In this document: positions 22,304 through 31,101 of the stretch, piece by piece
Layout: the number at the start of each line of letters is the position of its first letter
Numbering within the stretch: the stretch's first letter is position 1
Source: Virgibacillus_F flavescens
GTDB lineage: Bacteria; Bacillota; Bacilli; Bacillales; Amphibacillaceae
Direction: 5' to 3'
Assembly (NCBI RefSeq): GCF_050574275.1
Contig: NZ_CP192260.1
Span: forward strand, 868,001 to 932,000
Length of the DNA stretch: 64,000 nucleotides
Made by a program: the position numbers and the translations under genes
The notes under the pieces: generated by a model
Seen by the model: the letters and a program-made list of their open reading frames with translations, nothing else
The model's database searches: none
Told to the model about the DNA's origin: nothing

Positions 22304-22783
22304 ATGAATATAAGTATTATCACAGTTGGAAAATTAAAGGAAAAGTACTTAAAACAAGGCATTGAGGAATATCTGAAACGTCTCACAGCCTACGCAAAAG
22401 TAGATATCAAAGAGGTGGCGGATGAAAAGGCACCCGAAAACATGAGCGACGCCGAAATGCTCGAAGTGAAGCAAAAGGAAGGCGAACGAATTCTAGCCCA
22501 GATCAATCCGGATGCATATGTGATTACGCTTGAGATTGGTGGAAAGATGCTGAGTTCGGAACAGCTGGCAGCGAAAATGGACGAGCTTGCGACGTATGGT
22601 AAGAGTAAGATTGCATTTGTTATTGGTGGATCTCTAGGGATTAGCGAAGCGGTTCAGAAGCGGAGCGATCTGTCATTATCCTTTTCTAAGATGACATTTC
22701 CGCATCAGTTGATGAGACTAGTGTTGGTGGAGCAGGTTTATAGGGGGTTTAGGATAATTAGAAATGAGCCGTATCATAAATAA
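22304..22783 (+). CDS. rlmH: 23S rRNA pseudouridine-1915 N3-methyltransferase
   Basis: RlmH methylates the pseudouridine at position 1915 in helix 69 of 23S rRNA. The 159-aa SPOUT enzyme begins MNISIITVGKLKEKYLKQGI and has the SAM knot FVIGGSLGIS and the conserved end FRIIRNEPYHK. The length is exact for the family. In staphylococci the 3' end of this gene (orfX) is the integration site of SCC elements. Here the equivalent 3' end is followed by an AT-rich accessory region, which makes the position notable. An AAGGAAGG ribosome site precedes the ATG. Confidence 0.97.
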   Translation: MNISIITVGKLKEKYLKQGIEEYLKRLTAYAKVDIKEVADEKAPENMSDAEMLEVKQKEGERILAQINPDAYVITLEIGGKMLSSEQLAAKMDELATYGKSKIAFVIGGSLGISEAVQKRSDLSLSFSKMTFPHQLMRLVLVEQVYRGFRIIRNEPYHK

Positions 22784-22794
22784 ATGGGGTTTTT

Positions 22795-22947
22795 CGAAAA
22801 ATATTTATAAAGAATCGAAATACTACTGAAGATGAGATTACACGTTATGCTGAGTTGAAAAATGAATTAGCAACTAATAAATTTTATAAAGTTTTGAAGT
22901 ATTCATGTAGTTGGCCAGTGTTAGTAAGTACCAAGCAGAATTTATAA
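22795..22947 (+). pseudogene. Start-less reading frame after rlmH
   Basis: An open stretch of 50 codons without a start codon or ribosome site begins 12 nt after rlmH; it contains NRNTTEDEITRYAELKNELA and stops at 22945. It could be the tail of a gene cut off when the island formed. I do not recognise the family. Confidence 0.3.
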
Positions 22948-23056
22948 AGAGAGCCGATGTTATAAAAATAAACCTTTTAGCAATGGAGAGAAATATAATT
23001 TCTATTCCTGTAAAGAAGAACGAATGCTAGAAATATATAACTAAGGAGAAACTGTT

Positions 23057-24145
23057 ATGAAGTATATACAGACTATCAATCATGATTTGCATGGCATAAA
23101 AAAACTTCTTTTATTTACAAGAAATGAGAATTTTTCTAGTGTAGCTGTGCACTCGCTTTTTCGTGATAGCTGCCTAATGCTATACGAAATAATAAAGGTT
23201 TTAGAAAAAGAAGGAATATTAAAAGAAACGCCTTCTACATTTAAATACATTGAATCGATTCGGCATAAGGTTAAGGCTAGTCAGGGAAAGCATAATAGAA
23301 ATATTTTCAATAGTGTACTTAATACTCACTTTGATTTATTTGGTAAGGATATTGATAATCTAGGATTTTACTTAGATCAAAATAAATTAATTGGAAGTAC
23401 TTTATATGTTACGTATGTATATGATGAAACTCCTTTTTTTGATTCTATTAATTCTGGGGAAGTAATTAAAGAGTTTTCTCAAGAAGTGGGCATGAATATT
23501 GCTAATGTTATTGATGCTATTGAGCAACCACTACTATTACCTTCAAAGAGTATAACAATGTCAAATGAAGAAGTGTATGAACTAAAAGATGTATGGCATA
23601 AAAGGTTTCTCACTAATAATATCACTATGGATGTTTGTATAATGAGATTATTGATAATACAAAATGAGATATCTAGCTGTTTGTGGATAGAAAAACATCT
23701 AGACTATAAAGGTAAAGAAATTAGCTTAGATAAATATATATTATTAAGATTATCTTTAATTAAATTCTACCAAACAATGGAAAGCTTACTTGATCTTAAA
23801 AGGAGAGCTCCACAACAATACTCAACTTTAAATTTAAATAATTTAAATGAGCTATTACTAAGTTATAAGTATGATTTTAAAGCTGAAATCAAAACATTAA
23901 GGAACTTGTTGCATTACAGTGATAAGGGGATAAACTTTTATGAGTATCTTATGCACAGTATTAAAAAAGACAATGAATACGCAGATAATTTATTGCAAAC
24001 TATATTAATAGACTTCTTTCCGATTATTACGGATACAATATCTGATTCGTTAAACATTTCTAATATAGTTAGTATGAGTGATTCGGAAAAAATTGGAAGA
24101 AGGGTTGTTACTAAAGTGAAACAATTTAGTAAGTTATCTAAATGA
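23057..24145 (+). CDS. Unrecognised 362-aa protein of the rlmH island
   Basis: A 362-aa mostly helical, AT-rich gene with an AAGGAG ribosome site 8 nt upstream. No enzyme motif is obvious. Two similar halves are possible: each has long amphipathic helices, and the second half contains LRNLLHYSDKG, which faintly recalls the R-x(n)-H element of HEPN-type RNases but has only three residues between Arg and His. It stands between rlmH and the convergent nuclease-helicase. Composition and place suggest transfer. A role in defence is possible, but only by association. Confidence 0.6.
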   Translation: MKYIQTINHDLHGIKKLLLFTRNENFSSVAVHSLFRDSCLMLYEIIKVLEKEGILKETPSTFKYIESIRHKVKASQGKHNRNIFNSVLNTHFDLFGKDIDNLGFYLDQNKLIGSTLYVTYVYDETPFFDSINSGEVIKEFSQEVGMNIANVIDAIEQPLLLPSKSITMSNEEVYELKDVWHKRFLTNNITMDVCIMRLLIIQNEISSCLWIEKHLDYKGKEISLDKYILLRLSLIKFYQTMESLLDLKRRAPQQYSTLNLNNLNELLLSYKYDFKAEIKTLRNLLHYSDKGINFYEYLMHSIKKDNEYADNLLQTILIDFFPIITDTISDSLNISNIVSMSDSEKIGRRVVTKVKQFSKLSK

Positions 24146-24332
24146 ATTCTGTATGCAAACATAAAAGTGATAATCCGAAGGTAGTAACCGGTACTATCAG
24201 ACGTATCATGAGGAAAGTTAATTCAAATTTATGAAAAAATTTAATGCAAATAATCTCAATTTTTAGTCAGTAAAACAAAGATATTGAGTTCAGAAATACC
24301 AATTACGAACTCAGTTTTCATCTTCAATTACA

Positions 24333-26264
24333 TCAATCATACATTCCTCTATCCTCGGCAACTTTATAATTAATTGGCGAGAAATCCTGATAAACATCAG
24401 TCTTTTTCAATCGGGATTGGAAGTATTGGTTAAGTTCTGGATCAGTACAGAAGATAAAACAACCTTTCTGTCCTCGTGTCATTAGTGTGCGATAAGTATT
24501 GCGAATGATTTCGTCAGCAACAGTTTGTGCTTTTTCAGGGTCTTCTTTTGCTATCTTCTTAATTCCTTTTAACGATTGATCACTTTTGGCTCGTTTAGTA
24601 TAATCTGTTTGTACGAAGCCATCTTTATAAATTAAATCGGGTCCAATAATGACTCCTACATAATCAAATTCTAGTCCTTGGGCGGTATGTATGCACCCTG
24701 CCTCACTAACTGAATCCTGATCTATTGCCCAAATACTATCTGTTAAATTCCAGCTGATTTCAAAGTTTTGCTCTGGAATAATGATATCTTTAAAGTTTGT
24801 ATTCTTTCGTTCCTTTGTTGGCCATTCCCAGCAATAACCTGCTAACATACGAGACTTATTGTTCATTTGGTTTAATTTTTCAATTTCGTGCAACATAGCG
24901 TGGGGATCATCGAATACACGAAAATCGTAATCAACACCATAATCGTGTGTGTTGGCTGTTTCTCGTATTTGAAGTACATCTTCCAGCCATGCAATGTAGG
25001 CATCTGATCCATCACAACGGAATTGTGATGTTAGCATGCCTGTAATTAATTCTGCGTCGAATTCCTCTGCATATTTTTTTATAACATCCAGACTTCCAAT
25101 ATCCTTCAATGTAACTCGTTGTTTTTCGTCTATGAAGAAGAGGGTGAATTTAGAGGCATTAATAAGTTCCTTAATCTGATTCTCCCCTTGGTTACCATAA
25201 AAACCGGACTTTTCATTCAAACGGTGCGCTTCATCTACAACAATGACATCGAACTCATTTAATTCGGATTTGGTAAAGCTCCCGGATCCTTTAAATAAGT
25301 TATCAATCTCTGTTTTAGTTATTGTACCTTTTAGCTTGGAGGCATAGACTTCTCTGGGAGCTGAATTTTTCGAAACATATAGTGTCATCAAGCCCTGATT
25401 TATTAAATTCACTAGTAGGTTAACAGCCATTACGGACTTGCCAGTACCTGGACCACCTTCAATGACCATTACCTGTTTCTTAGTTATCTTTGAGCCTTCC
25501 GTTGCTAAATGATAGGCATCCTCGTAAAATATTTTTTGTTCATCAATCATAATAAATTCTTCGTTACCATCCAGCATGCTGCTTAGGTTGTCCTGCAATG
25601 ATTTCGACGGACGAATTCTACCATGTTCAATCTGATAGATTAACCGGTTCTTATCTCCTTTACGAACATACTGTTTAATAAAACTTCGTAATTTTTGAAT
25701 CTCGCCTTTTGTGAATACGGGAGCTTTCGCTAGATGTTCTTCGTAGTGTACATCTGTAAGAGGATCGTTATCTATCTTTCTATAATTATGTAAATAAGCA
25801 CACGGGTTTAATTCAATATGTTGTTCCTGGACATTTTCATTAAAATCACTTATTAAAGCAGCATAGGACCACGCCTGATAGGAAGGATGAGTCACAGAAC
25901 GCGCACCTCCACCAAGATAAGTGCTGATAACTGCATCCTTACTTTCAATTTTCTCTACCTCTGACCATTGCTTTAACTCCACAATTACAACATGATCCTG
26001 ATTGCCGTTATTGCCAGCTACAAGGAAGTCAACTCGTTTAGATGTATTAGGTATCTTAAATTCAATGGCTACAGCAGCGTCACGAGGAATTTCTTTATCT
26101 TGCATGACGTTACACATGCGCTGCAGAGAATTTTCCCAGGAAGTGATTTCACTTTTAGAGGTTCTCCCAATTTTTTCTTGATAGGATTTATATAATCGCT
26201 CAATTAATAACTCATTGGTTATGTCAGAAATGAATTCAGTTTTTGTTGCTTCATAGATAATCAT
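24333..26264 (-). CDS. PD-(D/E)XK nuclease / DUF2075 helicase fusion
   Basis: The 643-aa protein has two functional parts. Residues about 60-100 contain an Asp in RVDFLVAG and the ExK element VIVELKQW, the core of a PD-(D/E)XK nuclease. From about residue 265 a superfamily-1 helicase domain (DUF2075) follows: Walker A IEGGPGTGKSV, Walker B VIVVDEAHR, SQFRCDGSDAY, then HTAQGLEFDYVGVIIG and NTYRTLMTRGQKG for motifs V and VI. Such proteins are frequent in defence and mobile islands; the pathway is not settled. It is a single gene, not in an operon, and its borders are AT-rich. Confidence 0.82.
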   Translation of the reverse strand: MIIYEATKTEFISDITNELLIERLYKSYQEKIGRTSKSEITSWENSLQRMCNVMQDKEIPRDAAVAIEFKIPNTSKRVDFLVAGNNGNQDHVVIVELKQWSEVEKIESKDAVISTYLGGGARSVTHPSYQAWSYAALISDFNENVQEQHIELNPCAYLHNYRKIDNDPLTDVHYEEHLAKAPVFTKGEIQKLRSFIKQYVRKGDKNRLIYQIEHGRIRPSKSLQDNLSSMLDGNEEFIMIDEQKIFYEDAYHLATEGSKITKKQVMVIEGGPGTGKSVMAVNLLVNLINQGLMTLYVSKNSAPREVYASKLKGTITKTEIDNLFKGSGSFTKSELNEFDVIVVDEAHRLNEKSGFYGNQGENQIKELINASKFTLFFIDEKQRVTLKDIGSLDVIKKYAEEFDAELITGMLTSQFRCDGSDAYIAWLEDVLQIRETANTHDYGVDYDFRVFDDPHAMLHEIEKLNQMNNKSRMLAGYCWEWPTKERKNTNFKDIIIPEQNFEISWNLTDSIWAIDQDSVSEAGCIHTAQGLEFDYVGVIIGPDLIYKDGFVQTDYTKRAKSDQSLKGIKKIAKEDPEKAQTVADEIIRNTYRTLMTRGQKGCFIFCTDPELNQYFQSRLKKTDVYQDFSPINYKVAEDRGMYD

Positions 26265-26482
26265 TAAACCGACTCCTTGTGAGGGTTTTATGTAAGAAGG
26301 GTACTGTCTACCTTATTCTACCATTTAATAATGGGGGAGAGAAGTTGTTTGGAATGTAATTTGAAAGCTAACTTCAACACTTGTTTTCAATCAGATATTA
26401 GAGAATTAAGGGGTTATCATATGCCAACCTATTAAAGAGGCAAAAGTGGAGCTTTCAAAAAAAATAAGAGGGAGAGTGGAAT

Positions 26483-26622
26483 ATGTCTCAGTTAACGTTT
26501 AATTTACCTGAGATTAATCGAGAAGCAAAAATATATCCATTGAAACGCTGATTACAAAGGGTTTCAGTGATTACGTTGGAAGTATACACTTACGAGATAT
26601 CCATAAAAAAGAGGATGTGTAA
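26483..26622 (+). pseudogene. Frameshifted gene remnant
   Basis: A good GGGAGAG ribosome site leads into MSQLTFNLPEINREAKIYPLK, which stops at 26549. An overlapping frame from 26539 continues IETLITKGFSDYVGSIHLRD and stops at 26620. The two pieces look like the start and end of one gene that lost its middle. The opening weakly recalls phage late-regulator (ArpU-like) N-termini. The remaining 26265-26482 and 26623-26729 show nothing else. Confidence 0.4.
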
Positions 26623-26729
26623 CTCATTTTATCGACTTATGGTAGAATTAGGAATATTAAGGGATTAGAGAATTTATTGAATTACACAGTATATAAGATA
26701 TGGGTAATTGAATTACGTAGGGGGATAAA

Positions 26730-27389
26730 ATGGCGGAAAAAAGATATTCAGACGAGGCGATATTATGTTTGCATTGTGGTAATGAAACAATTTTAGAAAT
26801 TAAAAGCGAAATTGAAGAGAAGGAACACGAATTTGATTTTGATGGGTATGGAAGGAAATTCCCGATATTAACATATTTCTCAACATATACTTTATACAAG
26901 TGCCCGGTATGCTTTAAAGTTTCATTAACTTCATTAGAGTATAGTGATATAGAAATTGGACCAGACGGAAGCCCCTATGAGTATAGAGAAACATTGTACC
27001 CTGTTCATACCGGTGAATTATCTTTAGTACCGGCAAAAATCAGAAATGCTTATGAATCATCTTTAAAAACAAAAAATGTTGATAATGTCATGTGTGTAAT
27101 GGGATTAAGAAGAACATTGGATATTCTTTGTCGAGTACACGGGGAAGTAAAAGGGTCATTAAATAATCGATTAAATAAGTTATCCGAAAAAGGCATTATC
27201 CCTGGAGTGTTAGACGATGCTTCGCATTTAATTAGAGTTATCGGAAACTCAGCTGCACATGACGATGTAGATTTTGATAGTCATGTAGTTAATAACATGA
27301 TTAAGTTTACTCGTATTATATTAGAATATGTCTACGTAATTCCTAAAGAGATAGAAAGAATGCAGATTAAATTTGAAAGTAAAAAATAA
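26730..27389 (+). CDS. DUF4145-domain protein with zinc ribbon
   Basis: The 219-aa protein has an N-terminal zinc ribbon, CLHCGNETIL with the second knuckle YKCPVCFKVS. A helical C-terminal domain follows with VMGLRRTLDILCRVHG and LIRVIGNSAAHDD. That second part matches DUF4145, a helical domain related to HEPN folds and found in restriction-linked and defence proteins; the closing RVIGNSAAH is typical. A GGGGGAT ribosome site precedes the ATG. It stands alone in the island, and its function is unknown. Confidence 0.75.
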   Translation: MAEKRYSDEAILCLHCGNETILEIKSEIEEKEHEFDFDGYGRKFPILTYFSTYTLYKCPVCFKVSLTSLEYSDIEIGPDGSPYEYRETLYPVHTGELSLVPAKIRNAYESSLKTKNVDNVMCVMGLRRTLDILCRVHGEVKGSLNNRLNKLSEKGIIPGVLDDASHLIRVIGNSAAHDDVDFDSHVVNNMIKFTRIILEYVYVIPKEIERMQIKFESKK

Positions 27390-27627
27390 CGGCAGACTTT
27401 TGGCAGGAAAAAGCAGAGCATTTTCAAATAAATAGGATATGATTGTAATATGAAGTATACTCGAAAACTGCTTCAAATAAATATTATTATAGAAAGCCAA
27501 CTCATATGGTATGTGAGTTGGTATTTTTAATGGGGGTAGAGCGTGGGGTTTTGAAAGTTCGAATCCTTCTATTCCCTTTATAACGAGGGTGATTTATTGG
27601 ACCATCTAGACAAAGAGTAGCTGAAGA

Positions 27628-27762
27628 AAAATAGAGCGACCGGTAAAAACCAAAAAGAATAATGGGAAACAATCTGATAATGAGTGGCATGATCTTATGG
27701 GTATGAATCAAGATACGTATAAACGTGGTAAAGGTGGGGCTGTTAGAAGTAATAGGAGATAA
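27628..27762 (+). pseudogene. Phage-like gene remnant
   Basis: A start-less frame ends with DNEWHDLMGMNQDTYKRGKG and stops at 27760. The sequence resembles the C-termini of small prophage proteins, but I cannot name the family. Upstream at 27500-27620 only short broken frames are seen. Confidence 0.35.
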
Positions 27763-27813
27763 AGAAGGAAAATACTCCCATTTGTCGAATAGGTAATTAA
27801 AGGGAGGTACATA

Positions 27814-28440
27814 TTGTTGAGATTTGAGAGCAAATATTTAATCAGATGGGGAATGCCAGGATGGATTGTATTACTATGGTTTTTAGTTACTTCTTATTTT
27901 GGTGATTTTTATAATTTTAAATTACAATCAGACAATGTTGTAAAGGTGTTTAGTAATTTACTAGTTTTCATTTCTTTAGGCATAGTCATTGGTTATATAA
28001 TAAATATATTCTATTTTTCTATTTTTTGGTTACGCCTGAATAATAGGGATATTAAATACACTACAAAAATTCTGGAAGAAAATAATATTACATTGCCCAG
28101 TAACAAAAATGAAGTATATTTCTATATTGAGTATTTATGGCAATCAAATTTAAAAGAAATGGAGGAATATAAATTAAATTATATCTCTGAAAGATACCGG
28201 CATTTATTAAACCGAAAGCACGAGCTCGGATCATTAATGTTTTGCTTTATATTTTGTTTCCCTATAAGTTTAGCTTTTATAACTAGAACGTGGTTTAATG
28301 ATATGTTTATTGGATGGGGATTTGTAAATTTCGCCTTTTTTTCGCTTTCTTACCTATCCTATAAATATTACTCCAAAAACACAGATTATTTTATGGCAAA
28401 AACATTAGATGAATTATTAAAAAAAAGACATTCCACATGA
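27814..28440 (+). CDS. Hypothetical multi-pass membrane protein
   Basis: A 208-aa protein starting at TTG 27814 with GGGAGG about 10 nt upstream. It has four hydrophobic segments, near residues 11-30, 45-75, 140-160 and 165-185, with a charged cytoplasmic helix region of about 60 residues between the second and third. No family was recognised. AT content is high, as in the rest of the island. A strong terminator begins inside its last codons. Its place beside decayed phage-like pieces suggests cargo of a former mobile element. Confidence 0.55.
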   Translation: MLRFESKYLIRWGMPGWIVLLWFLVTSYFGDFYNFKLQSDNVVKVFSNLLVFISLGIVIGYIINIFYFSIFWLRLNNRDIKYTTKILEENNITLPSNKNEVYFYIEYLWQSNLKEMEEYKLNYISERYRHLLNRKHELGSLMFCFIFCFPISLAFITRTWFNDMFIGWGFVNFAFFSLSYLSYKYYSKNTDYFMAKTLDELLKKRHST

Positions 28441-28452
28441 ATGTCTTTTTTT
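28421..28452 (+). terminator. Terminator of membrane protein gene
   Basis: AAAAAAGACATTC / GAATGTCTTTTTTT stem-loop overlapping the end of the gene at 27814-28440. Confidence 0.85.
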
Positions 28453-28468
28453 ATATGGAGGTGAAAAC

Positions 28469-28620
28469 ATGAATCCTCAGTGAATAAAAGACAAACTAAT
28501 CAAGTCTGTACATCATATTAAACGAAAGAATTGATGATATAGAAAACCTTGTAACTGTTGAAGTCAAACGTTTAAAAGATTTATTTAAAAATTTATAAAA
28601 ATCAACTGGATGTTGCAGAG
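28469..28620 (+). pseudogene. Broken gene with intact ribosome site
   Basis: ATGGAGGTGAAAAC leads into ATG AAT CCT CAG and then an immediate stop at 28481. Open pieces continue in shifted frames, such as IKDKLIKSVHHIKRKN and ENLVTVEVKRLKDLFKNL. This looks like a decayed small gene. The rest of 28620-28745 has no recognisable gene. Confidence 0.35.
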
Positions 28621-28746
28621 GGACAAGCACTCAAGCTTCACTATTAAGAATTTTATAGATGTTAATTGGAAAGACATTTTAACAGGTCATTTTACATATT
28701 TAAGCGGACTTTCAAAAACTTTTCTCAAAATAGGCTTAAAAAACAG

Positions 28747-28775
28747 TTGCAAAATGACACTAGTGTCGATATAAT
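28747..28775 (+). promoter_or_regulatory. Promoter with operator palindrome between -35 and -10
   Basis: TTGCAA (28747) and TATAAT (28770) are 17 nt apart. The perfect palindrome GACACTAGTGTC (28756-28767) fills the spacer. Confidence 0.8.
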
Positions 28776-28788
28776 GACATTAACCAAT

Positions 28789-28806
28789 AACGACACCGAT
28801 GTCGTT
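28789..28806. promoter_or_regulatory. Second TetR operator
   Basis: AACGACACCGATGTCGTT is a near-perfect dyad sharing the GACAC/TGTC half-sites with the palindrome at 28756, 33 nt away, just downstream of the -10 box. Confidence 0.65.
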
Positions 28807-28828
28807 TAATCGAAAGAGGGAGATCGGA

Positions 28829-30094
28829 ATGAAAAGTTTAGTGAAGAACAAGGGATATATGACGTTAATGAGTGCGCAGGCGATTTCAAGTATTGGTGAC
28901 TGGTTGAGTATAGTGGCGATTATCACGCTTGTTGGACTGAAGTGGAACGCGTCACCTATCGAAGTTTCCCTGGTTATTCTCTGTTTGGCTGTTCCAATGG
29001 CGTTGCTTGGTCCAGTAGCGGGTATGGTGGCCGATCGCTTCAGTCGAAAAACAATTATGATTATCTCGGATTTCACCCGGGCAGGATTGATTCTTGTCCT
29101 TACCGTCGCAAGTTCACTTTGGATGGTGTATGTCACACTGTTTGCAATCGGTATACTTTCGGCAGTATTCATTCCAGCGAAGAATGGCAAGTTGAAAGAG
29201 GTTGTTGGGGAAGGTGATATGAAGGCTGCTATGTCGATCACTTCCATGATTGATTCATCGACAAAAATTATTGGGCCGCTCCTTAGCGGGGTTCTCGTTG
29301 TGGCATTTGGTGCGCAGCAGGTATTTTTTATCGACTCTGCAACGTTCGTTGTCTCAGCAGTATTGTTGCTTTTCTTACCTAATGCCATAAAAGTAGAGTC
29401 TGCTGAGGAAGACGAAAAGAAACAAGGGTCATTCAAAAAGGAGTTCGTCGAGGGACTTTCGTTTATCAAATCAAGCCGTTTTATGGTAATCGGTTTACTG
29501 ATGATGGGGGTCAGTCTTTTAATTCTTCAATTGGCCGATACGCAGCTTATTGTTTTGATCCGGGAGTTAACGAACGCTTCGCCTGATTTGTTTGGATATC
29601 TAGTTACTGGATCTGGTCTTGGTATGTTCTTTGCGGGCTATCTGCTAGCTAAGAAAACCAATTATAAGCCATACCCGCTTATGCTGATTGGTGTTTGTGG
29701 TATTGGATTGAGTTTTGGTATGATGGGAGTACTAACGAATTACGATCTTGACTATTCCATAATCTGGGGACCGGTTCTAGGATTTGTCGCAGGATTTTCG
29801 GCCAGTCTGCTTTTTGTGCCATTCCAGGCGACTGTTCAAGTCGATACACCTGTTCATATGACGGGTCGAGTCTTCGGGGTTATCAACAGTGTTATGACAA
29901 CGGCAACGATTATTGGCCCATTGCTAGGAGGGTGGCTGGCAACGGTTATTGGGGTTATTCCAACATTCACCATTACAGCTAGCTTGCTGGTTCTTGTGTC
30001 GCTGATCGGGTATGTTACAAGAAGGAAAGTAGAACGGGGGAATTCACATGGCTCCACGAGTGAGCGAGGAGCATCTGCAGCAACGACGAGCTAA
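28829..30094 (+). CDS. MFS multidrug-type exporter
   Basis: A 421-aa major facilitator when started at ATG 28829, behind GAGGGAGA; the upstream ATG at 28799 falls inside the operator. The protein has about twelve helices, AISSIGDWLSIVAIITLVG in TM1 and the loop GMVADRFSRKTIM after TM2. It belongs to the MFS-3 (enterobactin/macrolide exporter-like) group; the substrate is unknown. The next gene is a TetR regulator that overlaps its end by 47 nt. The promoter carries two matching dyads, so the pair is probably self-regulated and drug-inducible. Confidence 0.85.
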   Translation: MKSLVKNKGYMTLMSAQAISSIGDWLSIVAIITLVGLKWNASPIEVSLVILCLAVPMALLGPVAGMVADRFSRKTIMIISDFTRAGLILVLTVASSLWMVYVTLFAIGILSAVFIPAKNGKLKEVVGEGDMKAAMSITSMIDSSTKIIGPLLSGVLVVAFGAQQVFFIDSATFVVSAVLLLFLPNAIKVESAEEDEKKQGSFKKEFVEGLSFIKSSRFMVIGLLMMGVSLLILQLADTQLIVLIRELTNASPDLFGYLVTGSGLGMFFAGYLLAKKTNYKPYPLMLIGVCGIGLSFGMMGVLTNYDLDYSIIWGPVLGFVAGFSASLLFVPFQATVQVDTPVHMTGRVFGVINSVMTTATIIGPLLGGWLATVIGVIPTFTITASLLVLVSLIGYVTRRKVERGNSHGSTSERGASAATTS

Positions 30095-30665
30095 TATTAT
30101 GAGCGCAGCAAGGGATGTCTTTATTGAACACGGTTATGAAAACACGACGATGAAGCACGTTATGGATGCAGCTGGGGTCAGTCGTGGCGGACTCTATCAG
30201 TATTTTTCCAATAAGGAAGACTTATTCGAAGCCATCATTGAAGTTGGACTTAGTAAGGAATCCGAAAACATAAATAACAAGCTGAGTACGACTGAATCGT
30301 TCTGGAAATTGCTCATGCAGATGCTATTTGGAGAAGAGGGAAAACCTGACGCCAAGATGGATCCACTCGCACCAAGCAAACTGGAATTTTTCATCACTGG
30401 AAGAAACGACGTGCGACGTCGAGACTATGCCAAAAAGCGGTATAACTTAGCGGTTCGTCTTTATACCGATGTTATCAAAGCTGGTCAAGATGCTGGTGAA
30501 TTCAGCGATCGTTTTGACAGCGTACTGCTTTCGCGATCCATCATTAGTTTCACGGATGGTCTCGCTCTCGATGATGCCATTTTACCGGAAAATGGTGTAC
30601 AGGTGGAAGAGCAGTGCAGTTTGTTTGTTGAGTATTTGCGAATGGCTTTGGAAGTAGGAAAGTAA
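30048..30665 (+). CDS. TetR-family repressor of the MFS pair
   Basis: The 205-aa regulator has an N-terminal HTH: RANIMSAARDVFIEHGYENT, then VMDAAGVSRGGLYQYFSNKEDLF. The C-terminal ligand domain is variable, as usual. The start at ATG 30048 has CGGGGGAATTC upstream and lies inside the MFS gene in another frame, overlapping by 47 nt; this favours coupled expression. Likely operators are the GACAC/TGTC dyads at 28756 and 28789. A terminator hairpin lies 137 nt after the stop. Confidence 0.88.
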   Translation: MAPRVSEEHLQQRRANIMSAARDVFIEHGYENTTMKHVMDAAGVSRGGLYQYFSNKEDLFEAIIEVGLSKESENINNKLSTTESFWKLLMQMLFGEEGKPDAKMDPLAPSKLEFFITGRNDVRRRDYAKKRYNLAVRLYTDVIKAGQDAGEFSDRFDSVLLSRSIISFTDGLALDDAILPENGVQVEEQCSLFVEYLRMALEVGK

Positions 30666-30801
30666 GACAAGTTGTAGATCCGTTATATCCTTCCAAGGTA
30701 TGCCTTGGTGATTTATCAGAGCTTCCTATTGATTCAAGTTCCAGATTTTTTCAGTTGAACTAAGTAATACTGTATTAGATGAATTAAATAATGAAATCTA
30801 G

Positions 30802-30842
30802 CCTCTTCAAACGCTTGAACACGTTTGAAGAGGTTCTTTTTA
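30802..30842 (+). terminator. Terminator downstream of tetR
   Basis: CCTCTTCAAACG / CGTTTGAAGAGG stem followed by TTCTTTTT. Confidence 0.85.
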
Positions 30843-30896
30843 TACCAAAAATAAAATTAAAAGGAACAAACGTTCTCTTCCTGTACACAAATTTCA

Positions 30897-31064
30897 TTAA
30901 ATGAATAACAACGTTACAAAAAAACCAAATAACCCTACCGAAATATAAGCATAACCAATAATTGTACTATTTCTGTTTTTATTCTTTTTAACAAACAAAA
31001 AGTAGATTCCTAAAAATATTAAAAATAACGTTATAAAGGAGATCCCAAGTTTTAATAAAATCAT
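30897..31064 (-). CDS. Small two-helix membrane protein beside secreted protein
   Basis: A 55-aa protein. It opens MILLKLGISFITLFLIFLGI and continues to two hydrophobic helices (about residues 2-25 and 35-55) joined by a basic loop, KKNKNRN. It lies 37 nt downstream of the secreted protein gene on the same strand, with only a weak GAGTG ribosome site. Size, topology and place are those expected of an immunity or accessory protein for a secreted bacteriocin, which is an inference. I do not recognise a family. Confidence 0.5.
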   Translation of the reverse strand: MILLKLGISFITLFLIFLGIYFLFVKKNKNRNSTIIGYAYISVGLFGFFVTLLFI

Positions 31065-31101
31065 TTTTTATCACTCGTTTCTAAACATTTAATAACCTTT
31101 A

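Noticed and set aside
24199..24213. Right attachment site of an SCC-like element
   Set aside because: Only CGTATCAT matches the rlmH end and no ccr-type recombinase is present; kept as a note in the island finding, not annotated.
27540..27600. tRNA-like fragment with GTTCGAATCC at 27557
   Set aside because: The T-loop-like word is present, but no acceptor, D-arm or anticodon arm can be drawn around it.
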